Of a stretch of DNA of 53,579 bases, positions 33,328-43,933 are shown piece by piece (the first letter of the stretch is position 1; the number at the start of each line of letters is the position of its first letter). The DNA lies in assembly GCA_947330515.1 (NCBI GenBank), contig CAMZOE010000046.1:1-53579 (forward strand), given 5' to 3'. Under the pieces are notes generated by a model that saw nothing but the letters and a program-made list of their open reading frames with translations, was not told the DNA's origin and did no database searches. The translations under genes were made by a program, and so were the position numbers. Source of the stretch: an uncultured Mycoplasmataceae bacterium. GTDB taxonomy: Bacteria > Bacillota_I > Bacilli_A > Mycoplasmatales > Hepatoplasmataceae.

Positions 33328-34572
33328 TTATTTAAATAGAGTTACATTTCCTTCAGAAGAAAAAGTAGCACTATCTGCAAAGTTAGAATATTTTAATAAG
33401 GTTTTATATAATGTTGTCTTTTGAAGATAATTAATTACTTCATTTATATTAATTTTATCAAAAATTTCTAAAGAATATTTTTTTCCAAAAGCTTTTAAGT
33501 AATTATCAAAGCTTTTTGAATCATTATGATTGAAAGTAATTTCTGAAGAAAAAACTTCATTTTCTTTTAATTTTTTAGAAATTTCATCATTACTTGAAGA
33601 TGTATAAAAGGCATTAATGTCCTCAATTAAAGGTTTTTTAAAATCTTTAGTAGTTGAAAAAAGTATTTCTTTTTCATTTTCCGGAAATTTAATTGAAGCA
33701 TCGGAATCAACTCCAATTACCTTAGCATCAAGATTATTTTCACTAATATAGTTTAGTGCTTCCTTAGTTTGAAAACCAGCAATCGGATAGATTACTTTTG
33801 CCCCTTGATTAAGCAAATTAATTGTTGCTGTTGTTCCACTACCATCAAGATTAAAACTGTTGGTATATCATTTCTGTTCAGGAGTAGTTTTATTAGGAAA
33901 AGGTGACAACAATTCTAGTTGATCAACATTAGGAATAATCTCTTGAAATTCATATTTAAAAAATTCCATTCCATATTGATAGCCACTCATAAATAAAACA
34001 ATAGAAAAAAAAGGAAAGCCTCCTCATAACCCTGCTTTTCAATCTTTTGGATTATCATAAACAGTAGTTAAATATATTGATCCAAGAATTCCTGCTAAAA
34101 ATCCAGAAGTAATTTCAGGAATTGAAATTGAAGTAATATATTTATTTGGATTATTGACAAATGTTTTAGCACCATCATCAACATAAATAATAAAATTATT
34201 AAGATTACTTAGATTTTCTTTAATTGCTTGTTCAAATAAAAATCCACTAGCAAAAATTGCTTTTGTACCATTATCAAAAAAAGGAGTAAAAGAAGTTGCC
34301 AATGAAGAACTATCTTTTGGAACGAAAACAGAATTATATTTTTTGTTTTGAAGATAAAGTTGATTATCAGTTTTAACTGTCTCTTCTATCGTAGTATGAG
34401 TTTCTTCATTGATTGATTTATCATATAGTAAATTATAATATTCCATTATAAATGTTGAACTTTTATAATCCATAAAAATTGAAGAAGCAATAATTGTAAT
34501 AAAAACCAATAATAATAAAAAAGAAAATAAAAGATTATGATATCTTTTTAAATTTCTTTGTTTTTCTTTCAT
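33328..34572 (-). CDS. BMP-family (PnrA-like) ABC transporter substrate-binding protein, TM-anchored
   Basis: FFDNGTKAIFASGFLFEQAI…ITSGFLAGILGS…WGGFPFFSIVLFMSGYQYGMEFFKY…GAKVIYPIAGFQTKEALNYI…KVIGVDSDASIKFP; adjacent to nucleoside ABC genes; no lipobox Cys. Confidence 0.8.
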
Positions 34573-35711
34573 TAATCAAAAATACTTTTTCTTACTTTTT
34601 TAATAGTATTATTTTTAACAGGTAAAAGTGTTTCTAATTTATTAACGGCTTTTAAAAAATCTTTTTTATTGGTAATAATAAAGTTTTCATTAGACCCTTC
34701 ATAAGTTTTGTTTTCATCTTCAAAAATTAAAACATTAATAATTGGTAATTCTTCAATTTCATTCTTTGTTAAATTAGTTTTAATTTTAGTTGCTTCTAAT
34801 ATTTCCAAAAGATGATTTCTTCTATAAAGAATATTTTTAATGTAATCACTATTATCTTGTTTTTTTACAACTTTAATTTTTTCTTTTGAAGAAGGAGCAT
34901 AATTAATTTCTGGAAAAGAAATAATCGCTTTATTTAAAGAATCGAAAATATCAATTATATTATCATTTGATTGATTTTGTTCAATACTTTTAGTGGCAAA
35001 AGCAAAATTATCATTAATCATTAATGAAGGAAAACTTATTTCCTTTTCTTTGGTAGTGATAGTTTCATATTCAAAATTTACTTTTATTCCTTTATCAATT
35101 TCTAAAAAATCTAAAATATAAATTCCTTTTTTTGTAAATAAAAAAGAATAATTTTCATAATAATTATTACTTATATTTAAATAAACATCAAGATCAAATT
35201 TTCACATTTTAAAAATAGAAGTCGGTACTAAATCATATGCAATTCTATGAATTGAATAAGATAGTGGCCCTTTAAAAGAAAGTGCAGAAGCAATTAATTT
35301 AAAATAAAAATTATATATTGTTATCCCAATAATAAGAAGAAATAGAAGAGAAAAAATAATTCCTAAAATACTTGGATTATCAGGGTTTTGAAGATAAAAA
35401 AATGGAAGTACATAATACATTAAAAAGGTTACAAATGCTTCTCCAATAGCAAAAATAGCAACCATTAAGATAGCGTTTCATTTTAATTTTTTATAACCAT
35501 TAATTTCAAGATAATATCAAAGCATTGAAATTAAAAAAACAGGAATAAAAAATAAAAAAATCCATGGAGTAAAAGTAACAGTAGGTGGAAGAATACTAGT
35601 TCCATCACCCAAAGTACTTTGGATTATAAAATAAATAAACATTGGTGTTAAAGTCACCAATGGAAAAATTAATAAATTAAATAGTCATTTGTTTTTATAG
35701 TTCATAAACAT
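34572..35711 (-). CDS. Hypothetical membrane protein (several N-terminal TMs, soluble C-terminal domain)
   Basis: MFMNYKNKWLFNLLIFPLVTLTPMFIYFIIQS…WIFLFFIPVFLISMLWYYLEINGYKKLKWNAILMVAIFAIGEAFVTF…; stop overlaps next start (TAATG). Confidence 0.7.
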
Positions 35712-35770
35712 ATTTTAACAAAATATCTTTTTTAAGAAAATAAAAAGATTTTAAATAGAGTTTTCTTTAA

Positions 35771-35808
35771 AAAAAATAGATACAATCTTTTAAAAAGATT
35801 GTATCTAT
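35771..35808 (-). terminator. Long-stem terminator downstream of BMP gene
   Basis: ATAGATACAATCTTT-TTAA-AAGATTGTATCTAT with T-run on minus strand. Confidence 0.85.
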
Positions 35809-35867
35809 TATAAAAAACTTAAAAGATATTTTTTTACTAGTCTTATAATAACAAGAAATAATTATCT

Positions 35868-37415
35868 TTAATATATATTTCAATCAGGAATTCATAAAAC
35901 TCCTGGTTTTGTATTTTTACTTAATTCTTTTATTGGTTTATCATCTGAACCAATAAGGAAAGTATCTGAAAAATTTTCAATTTTATTATCAACATCATTT
36001 GAAACAAAGTTTTGTTCATTAATAGCTTCATCCATGAATTCTTTAATAGTAATAGTTGTTAACTCTTCATGACCAGATTTGATTATGAAATCTTCCCACA
36101 ACTGATTGATTGTTGTATCGCTACCATCAATCCCAGTAGCAGCAACACCACCGTTATTATATGAACCCACAAACTTATCACCGAACTCTAATTGCCCAAA
36201 TTGCCCAACTTCAGTTTTTATTGTTGAAGGATGTTTATATCTTCACCCTTTAGAATCTTCCTCTTGAGAAAAAGGATCAATAAAATCGAATGGATTATAT
36301 TCTTTACCAAAATAATCAGATTTATGCTCATCTTTATATTTTCCCAAAGAGTATCATAAAGCATAATAATTAGCTAAAGCAGTTTCTTTAGTTGATGAAG
36401 ATAATACAAGATCTTTATAATCCGGATATGCTATTTTAGAATCAGTATCAACTCCAATATATTTAATTGGATTATCTTTTGTTTCATTTTTTCTAATTAA
36501 GTTAAGCGCATCAATAGATTGACCACCAGCTATCGGGAATAAGATTTTTGCATTATGATTAAGTAAACCTATTGCAAGAGAAGAACCTTCACCAATAATA
36601 AAAGAATTTGAAAAATATGTATCATTTGAATTAGGAGCTTTTTCAAAATAGTTTGCAGTTTTACCTTGATAATTAATTAAATTAACTTTTTCTTTTGGCG
36701 CTATTTTCAATGATTTATGTAAATCAGAAAATTCACCAGTAGGATCTTTAACTTCACTACCATCTAGTTCCGTTCCAAGAACTTGATAATTAAATCAATT
36801 AATTCCTTGTTCAAATCCAGAAAGTAATTGGATTACAGTTAGTAATTGCATCCCTCCTCAAGTACCAAGAGTTCAATCGGCAACATCATCAAAATATGTA
36901 TAAACATACATTGATGAAAGAATCCCTTCAATGAATGAAGCTTGGTTTGCTAAAAATTTAACAGAGATAATATTTTCGATATCATCAGCGGCTCAAGAAG
37001 TATCATCGATAAAAAGTGAAATTTTATTTTCATCTGAATCATCTTTATATGGATATTTTTCTAAAGTGCTTTTAATTGCAGCTAACTCTGTTGGATCACC
37101 ACTTGTTGAAATTACTTTAGTACCATTAGCATATAAAGTATCAAACAATTGTTGATATCCAATTTCATCATGAGAAAGCGGTGAAACATAATTATATTCT
37201 TCTTCTTGATAATCTTTAACAAATTGCTTACTAGATTCATGCATATTTTGATTAATAGATTTATCTAAAATAATTGGTTGAGATGGAACAAAGACAATTG
37301 ATGGAGTTTTTTTATTATAAAATACTCCAATTGAAACACCAATAGTAACAATTAAAATTGAAGCGATAATAATAAAGGTAACTAAATTATTAATTTTTGT
37401 TTTGACTGCTTTCAC
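35868..37415 (-). CDS. BMP-family (PnrA-like) ABC transporter substrate-binding protein, TM-anchored
   Basis: QLFDTLYANGTKVISTSG…ASFIEGILSSMYVYT…WTLGTWGGMQLLTVIQLLSGFEQGINWFNY…AKILFPIAGGQSIDALNLI…IKYIGVDTDSKIAYP. Confidence 0.85.
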
Positions 37416-37418
37416 TAT

Positions 37419-38339
37419 TTAAACCCTTTCATCTTTTCTAAATGGAATTCCAATCATTTTTGGTGAATTAGAACTTTTCACAAAAATCATAATCACTATC
37501 GGCATAATGAAAGGTAACATTCTAATTAATTCAACAGGAATAATATTCGCAACTGTTCCAAGTGCTTCTCAATAACTTCCTAATGCCATTAAAATAGCAA
37601 TAATAAATGAACCAATAGTAATCCCAATAATTTTTCATTGTCCAAAAATTAAAATAGCAAGAGCAATATAGCCCATTCCATTAATTGTCCCATTAAAGGT
37701 TTTTGAAAATCCTGGCATTGCTATCGCACCGGCTGCACCAGCAAGAAGACCAGAAATTAAAACTGCAATGTATCTAACTCTTGTTACTGAAACTCCTGAA
37801 GTTTCTAAAGCATATGGATTTTCTCCACTAGCTTTTAAATGTAATCCAAATTTAGTTTTATTGATAACGAACATACTAATTAAAATAACAATAATTGCTA
37901 ATACTAAAAAACTTAGGTAAACAATATTTATTGGAAAATTATTAATAGGATTATCAAAACTTCAACTTAAAAAATCTTGACCAAAAACTAATTGAATAAA
38001 TAAGACAGAAATGGCAGCAGTAATAATATTAATCGCTGTTCCTGCAATAACTTGATCTGCATAAAATGTAATAGTTACTACTCCAAACAATCAAGAGAAA
38101 AACATTCCAACGATTGCTCCAAGAATAATTCCAAGAAATGGAGTAAATGCTCCTAAAGCATTACGAATTGATGGTGAAGTCATCACTACAGCATATGTCA
38201 TTGCACCCATTACCATAATTCCATTTAATCCAATGTTAGTAATTCCTGATTTTTCATTATATAACCCAGCTAAAGAAACCATTAAATATGAAGCTCATAA
38301 AATAATAAATGTTTCTAATATTGAATAAAATATTGACAT
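37419..38339 (-). CDS. Nucleoside ABC transporter permease
   Basis: LAGLYNEKSGITNIGLNGIMVMGAM…FADQVIAGTAINI-like FYADQVIAGTAINIITAAISVLF…TKFGLHLKASGENPYALETSGVSVTRVRYIAVLISGLLAGAAGA (YufQ/BmpD-type). Confidence 0.9.
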
Positions 38340-39943
38340 TATAAATCCTCTCTTAATGATTTTCTTATTTTTTCATGAGATTTTTCTTGTTCTTCTTTTA
38401 AACTTTTAATTAAAATATCAAAAGATTTTTCTAAAGAAATTTCAACGTTTTTTTCATGAAGTTTTTCACTATGATAATTATTAGAATTTTTATTTTCCAA
38501 TAAAACATTATTATCTTTAATCGGTAATTTTTTCATTTCTTCTTTGATTAATTCTTTTTTAATTTTATAAACATCATTTTCATTTAAATTATCTTCGTAG
38601 TTTTCTGAAAAAATTTCTTTGTTTTCATTATGAATAGATTCTTTAAAAATCTCAATTTCTGTAGTTGTTTCTGCTTCTAAATTATTTTCTTTAACTATAG
38701 TTTGATCAATAGTTTTTGGAATAGATTTTTTAAAAACTTCAATTTCTGTAGTTGTTTCTGCTTCTAAATTATTTTTCTTAATTATAGTTTGATCAATAGT
38801 TTTTGGACTTTCAATAACTTTTTTTCTAGTAAATTTATCTACAATTTTATCAATTGGTTTATAAATAATTAAGAATTGTGAAAAGGAAATAATTAAAATA
38901 ATAATTCCCAAAATTAAAGTAGAAATTTTTGGATTCAATACAGATGAAACCATTAAGTTAGAATTGTATAACATAGAAACAAAGATTGAAGAAAAAAGAA
39001 TTCCTGCAGGATTATTAAAAGCAATTAATGAAATTGTAATTCCATTAAATCCTTCTCCTGGGATATCACTTCCTATTGCCGGAAGTGCTTCTTTAATTCC
39101 TAAATAATACACTGAACCAGCAAGTCCTGCAAGCGCTCCTGAAAGTGCCATTGTTTTCATAATTTCACGATCAGATTTCATTCCAATACTTTTTGCCACT
39201 TTAGGATTAGTTCCTAAGATATTTTGTTTTCTCCCTCAATTAGTAAAGACATAAAAGAAAACAATTAATCCTAAAACAAACAATGCAATTATAATTCCAA
39301 TATTAATAAACGAATGTGGTCCAAAAATATTTGTTAATCAATCAAATTGTAAAGAGTTATTTGGATTAATTGGTACTGTTGATCCAGTTGAAGTATCGAC
39401 GAATTTAAAGTATGATGGATTTGTAAAGAAACGATACACTCAATAAATAATTCAATTTATCATAATTGATGATAAGACTTCATTAACACCAAGTTTTACT
39501 TTTAACATTCCTATAAATCAAGCGATGAACATCCCTGTAAGTAATGGAACTAAAATTGAAAAAATAACTCCAACTCTACCAATATGAGCATAATATGCAA
39601 AAAGAAATCCACTAATTCCCCCTGCCATCATTTGCCCTGCAACTCCAATATTAAATAAACCTGCTTTAAAAGAAACAGAAACTGATAACCCAATTAAAAT
39701 CATTCATGATAGAGTTGCTAAAAAATTTCCAAATGATTCTAATGAATAAAAGTTACCTTTAAAAATATTAGAAATATAAAGTAATGGGTTACCTCCAATA
39801 ATTAAAATTATAATAAATGCAAAAAAGAAACCAATTGCAATAGATAATAATGAATATAATGGTTTCTCTATTTTTTGATTTAAATTAGTAAAAAATTTAC
39901 TTGTGTTCCCTTTCTTCCCTGGGACACTTTTGACACTAGTCAT
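38339..39943 (-). CDS. Nucleoside ABC transporter permease with charged C-terminal cytoplasmic extension
   Basis: SVSFKAGLFNIGVAGQMMAGG…KLGVNEVLSSIMINWIIYW…NILGTNPKVAKSIGMKSDREIMKTMALSGALAGLAGSVYYLG (YufP/BmpC-type) followed by about 160-aa charged tail. Confidence 0.88.
38634..38807 (-). repeat. Two tandem 87-bp (29-aa) coding repeats in permease tail
   Basis: KTIDQTI[IV]K[KE]NNLEAETTTEIE[VI]FK[KE]SIP x2; aatttctgtagttgtttctgcttctaaattattt recurs at an 87-nt spacing. Confidence 0.85.
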
Positions 39944-41585
39944 TTCTTTCTCCTATCATCAATCTAGAAATACTTTGAATTGATTCATTTTCAGGATTTA
40001 TAATATCAACAATTTTTCCTTTATATAAAACTGCAATCCGATCACAAACATTCATTAATTCATTAATTTCTAATGAATATAATAAAATTGTTGAATGTTT
40101 AGTAACATCAATCATTTTTTGATAAATATTATTAATTGCTTTAATATCAAGTCCTCTTGTTGGATGACCAGCAACAATTAAATTACGTTTTTTAGATAAT
40201 TCCCTTCCAATTACAAATTTTTGTTGATTCCCACCAGAAAGATTTCTAATTGGATATTCAATATCATCTGCACCATCTACCTGCATTAATTTAATAATTT
40301 CTTTGGTATGTTCTTTAATCTTACTTTTGTTCATAATAATATTTTTATTATTATTTCTAACTTTAAATTTTAGTCTACCAAAATAAGGATTATCTAAATC
40401 AGAAATAATGGAATTAAATTCTATTGATTTTTCAGAAACCATCCCGTACTTTGCACGATCAATAGGAATATAAGAAATAGTTTTATTTCTTTTGGCAATT
40501 GAATGCTTATTAATTACCTCTCCATTTAAAATAATTTCTCCACCACTCATTTTTTTAATTCCAACGATACATTTAACTATCTCTTCTTGTCCATTACCTT
40601 CAATTCCTGCAAGACCAAAAATTTCCCCTTCTTTAACATCAAAAGAAACTTCATTTAAAGCTTTAAATCCTGAAGAAGTAATATAACTAAGATTTTTAAC
40701 TTCTAAAACTTTGTTATTTTCATTAACTTTTCTTTTACTATTATCTAATTGAACAGAATCAATATTAGAAAACATTAAATTTGCAATATCTTTTTTTGAT
40801 AAATCTTTAGTATTTTCAAAAGTTCCTTGTAATTTACCTTTATTTAAAATACTAATTTCATCAGATATTTCTTTTACTTCTTGTAATTTATGGGAAATAA
40901 AAATAATTGTTTTTTCTTGTTTTTTAAGAAGTTTGATAATATTTAATAGTTCTTCAATTTCTTTTACTGAAAGTGTTGCTGTTGGTTCATCAAAAATAAT
41001 AATGTTTTTTTCTTTTCACAAAACTTTCATAATTTCAACTTTTTGTTTTTGTCCAACATTAAGTTTAGAAACTTTTTTATCTGGATCCAAACCAAAATCA
41101 TACAATGAAGAAATTTTTTCAAAATGAGTTTTTGCTAAACTTCAATCAATTACTACGCCTTTCATAAAATCTTCTTCTTGTCCTAATAAAATATTTTCTA
41201 AAACTGTAAAAGTATCAATTAAATGAAAGTGTTGGTGTACCATTCCAATTTTATATTTTTTTGCTGCACCCGATGAATACATATTTTTTGGTTTTCCTTC
41301 AAGAAAGATAGTTCCTTTTTCTTGTTTATATAATCCAAAAAGAATACTCATTAAAGTTGATTTTCCACTACCATTTTCACCAATAATTGCGTGAATTTTA
41401 CCTTTTTTAAATCCAATTGTAATGTCATCATTAGCAATAATTTTTCCATTTAAAAAAACTTTAGTAATATTTTCCATCAACAAAATATATTCATTGTCTA
41501 AATTTGTTGCCGTGGGTATGACTGAATCTGACTGATCAATGTTATGTTTTAATCCTTCAAAACTTGATGTTTGTTCTTTCCTCAT
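39936..41585 (-). CDS. Nucleoside ABC transporter duplicated ATP-binding protein
   Basis: Walker A IIGENGSGKSTLMSILFG, GQKQKVEIMKVL, IIIFDEPTATLSVKEI; second domain GLAGIEGNGQEEIVKCI, LSGGNQQKFVIGREL, IVAGHPTRGLDIKAI. Confidence 0.93.
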
Positions 41586-41716
41586 CTTTTCCTCATTTAA
41601 ATATTTTTTATTTAACTATTTATAAAACTATGATAACAAATAAAAAAATTCTATAAATGATTAATTATTAAAAAAATTTGCTATACTTTAAACATAAACG
41701 CTATTTATTTTATAAG

Positions 41717-41780
41717 TTTTTTCATTTAAATTTTTTTATTTAAATGAAAAAAGAATTCTTGTTTACAAGAATTCTTTTTT
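41717..41780. terminator. Two overlapping strong hairpins between divergent genes
   Basis: TTTTTTCATTTAAAT-TTTTTT-ATTTAAATGAAAAAA (41717-41752) and AAAAAAGAATTCTTG-TTTA-CAAGAATTCTTTTTT (41747-41780), each with a 15-bp perfect stem, sharing the AAAAAA arm 41747-41752. Confidence 0.75.
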
Positions 41781-41878
41781 TAAAAATAAATCTCAATTAT
41801 TTTAATAAAATTATTAAGAAAGTAATTATTATGTTATTATAATAAAATAAAATATTATTAATAATGTAGGAAAAACAA

Positions 41879-43015
41879 ATGTTATCGAATGAAAAAGCAA
41901 TTAGTGATCTTTTAAAATTAAAAGAAAAAAACGAACATAAAAAAAGAATAAACAAATGAATTACCTTTACAATGATTGGAATATTATTAGCTTTTATAAC
42001 TAATTACCTAATTATTTATATTGAAATTTTTTCTCCTGGACTTGCTGGAATTTCACAAGGAATATCTTATCTTTTTAATGGTTTTATTTTTAGTACTCCA
42101 TCAGAAAGTAAAAAAATTACAGTTTATTGAACTTTTTATATTTTATTGAATATCCCTATTTTTATTTTTGCTTATAAATTACTAGGGAAAAAATTTTTTC
42201 TCTATTCATTTTATGTCTTAATGGTGAACATAACTGTATCATTATTTTTTACCTTTGTTCCGGGTTTTAATAGCATTCAATTTTTTGATGCAGAAGAATT
42301 AAAGAATTCTTCTGACTTAATTAAATTTGTTTCATATAGTTTAATTGCTTTAATTGGAGGAATTGGATATGGTTATGGAGTTGGTCTTGCACTTAAAAAA
42401 GGTGGTAGTACTTTCGGTCTTGATCCAATAGTTAAATGATTAGGGAGAACTAAACAAATATCTATAGGAAAAATTACCTTTATCATTAGTATAATTAATT
42501 CTTTTATTTGAACTTTATTGTTTTCAATATTAAATAAAGAAATAAATTCTTTTACTAATTTTTTAGAAATATTTTTAAATCCTAAAATTTTTGCTTCAAT
42601 TGTTTACTTTACTATTATTTCTTTTGTTTCTTCTAAAATGTATTCAGTTAAAAATAAAAGAATGATTGAAGTTAATTCAACAAAAATAGATGAAATTTCA
42701 TATTACTTAAATAATTTAAAATATCATAGAAATCATACAATTCTAAGAGTAGAAGGTGGATACACTCACAAAGAAAGAAAAATTTTACAAACAATTATTA
42801 ACGAAGAAGAAATGAATGATGTATTAAAGATTATTAACATCATTGATCCTAAAGCATTTATTTTTACTTTTAAAATAAATAATATTTATGGTAACTTTAA
42901 TAATAGACCATTTACTCTAATTGATTTAGAACTAATTGAAAAACAAAATCGTAGAAAAGAAAAACGAAAAATTGAAAAACTTCAAAAAGAAAACTCAATT
43001 AATGATAAATGATAA
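41879..43015 (+). CDS. YitT family membrane protein (YitT TM region plus C-terminal DUF2179-like domain)
   Basis: YIEIFSPGLAGISQGISYLF…GGIGYGYGVGLALKKGGSTFGLDPIVKWLGRTKQISIGKITFIISIINSF…YHRNHTILRVEGGYTHKERKILQTIIN. Confidence 0.85.
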
Positions 43016-43089
43016 AAGTTTCATAAAGCAAACATTATAAAATAATTTATAATTATTTTATAAAAAGAAAAAAACAAGGAAGTGTAAAA

Positions 43090-43875
43090 ATGATTAAAAA
43101 TAAATTTAACGTCTTATTCGGAGGAAGTTTATTCTTAGGAAGTTCAGTTTTATTCGCTAATCCAGGAAAAGATTTTTGATTATTAATAGCTTCTTCTGTG
43201 ATTTTAATTATTATTATAATTTTTTTATTAATTTATTTATTTCGATCAAGAAAAAATATCTCTGAAGAAGAATTAAAGCAAATTAATAAAATTTCTTTAG
43301 AAAATAATTCTTCTAAAAAAGAATCAATTAACAAAAAAGATAAAATTATTGAAGAAATAACAATTGAAGAAACATATGATGATATTAAAACTACAACAGT
43401 AAGTAAGATATTTAATGAGCAAAAAGAAGAAGAAATAATTTATGAAAAACAACAAGTAAATGAACAATTAACAAAAGAAAATAATAAAACTTACAATGAA
43501 GAAAATCAACAAGTAAATGAACAATTAACAAAAGAAAATAATAAAACTTACAATGAAGAAAATCAACAAGTAAATGAACAATTAACGAAAGAAAATAATA
43601 AAACTTACAATGAAGAAAATCAACAAGTAAATGAACAATTAACGAAAGAAAATAATAAAACTTACAATGAAGAAAATCAACAAGTAAATGAAGAAATAAT
43701 TCTTTCTAAAAATAAACTTAATAATAGTAAAAAAGAAAATATTGAAAAATTAATAAAAGAAGAAGAAAAATTTGATTTAAGTATGAACATTGATTTATTT
43801 TCAGATTTATCATGAGAATTAGATAATGATGAACAAAAAATAATTGATAAAATTAAAAAAGATTTAAATACTTAA
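43090..43875 (+). CDS. Membrane-anchored protein with tandem 19-aa repeats
   Basis: MIKNKFNVLFGGSLFLGSSVLFANPGKDFWLLIASSVILIIIIIFLLIYLFRSRKN… then QQVNEQLTKENNKTYNEEN x4. Confidence 0.8.
43450..43692 (+). repeat. Tandem 57-bp coding repeat, 4 full copies plus partial
   Basis: caacaagtaaatgaacaattaac(a/g)aaagaaaataataaaacttacaatgaagaaaat at 43450, 43507, 43564, 43621; partial at 43678. Confidence 0.97.
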
Positions 43876-43887
43876 ATAATTTAAAAT

Positions 43888-43921
43888 AAAAAAATGTAAC
43901 TATTAAAGTTACATTTTTTTT
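43888..43921. terminator. Bidirectional terminator between convergent genes
   Basis: AAAAAAATGTAAC-TATTAAA-GTTACATTTTTTT. Confidence 0.8.
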
Positions 43922-43933
43922 ATCGAAATAATA

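Noticed and set aside
43450-43692. Regular 57-bp spacing considered as CRISPR
   Set aside because: Repeats are directly contiguous without unique spacers and are in-frame coding repeats.
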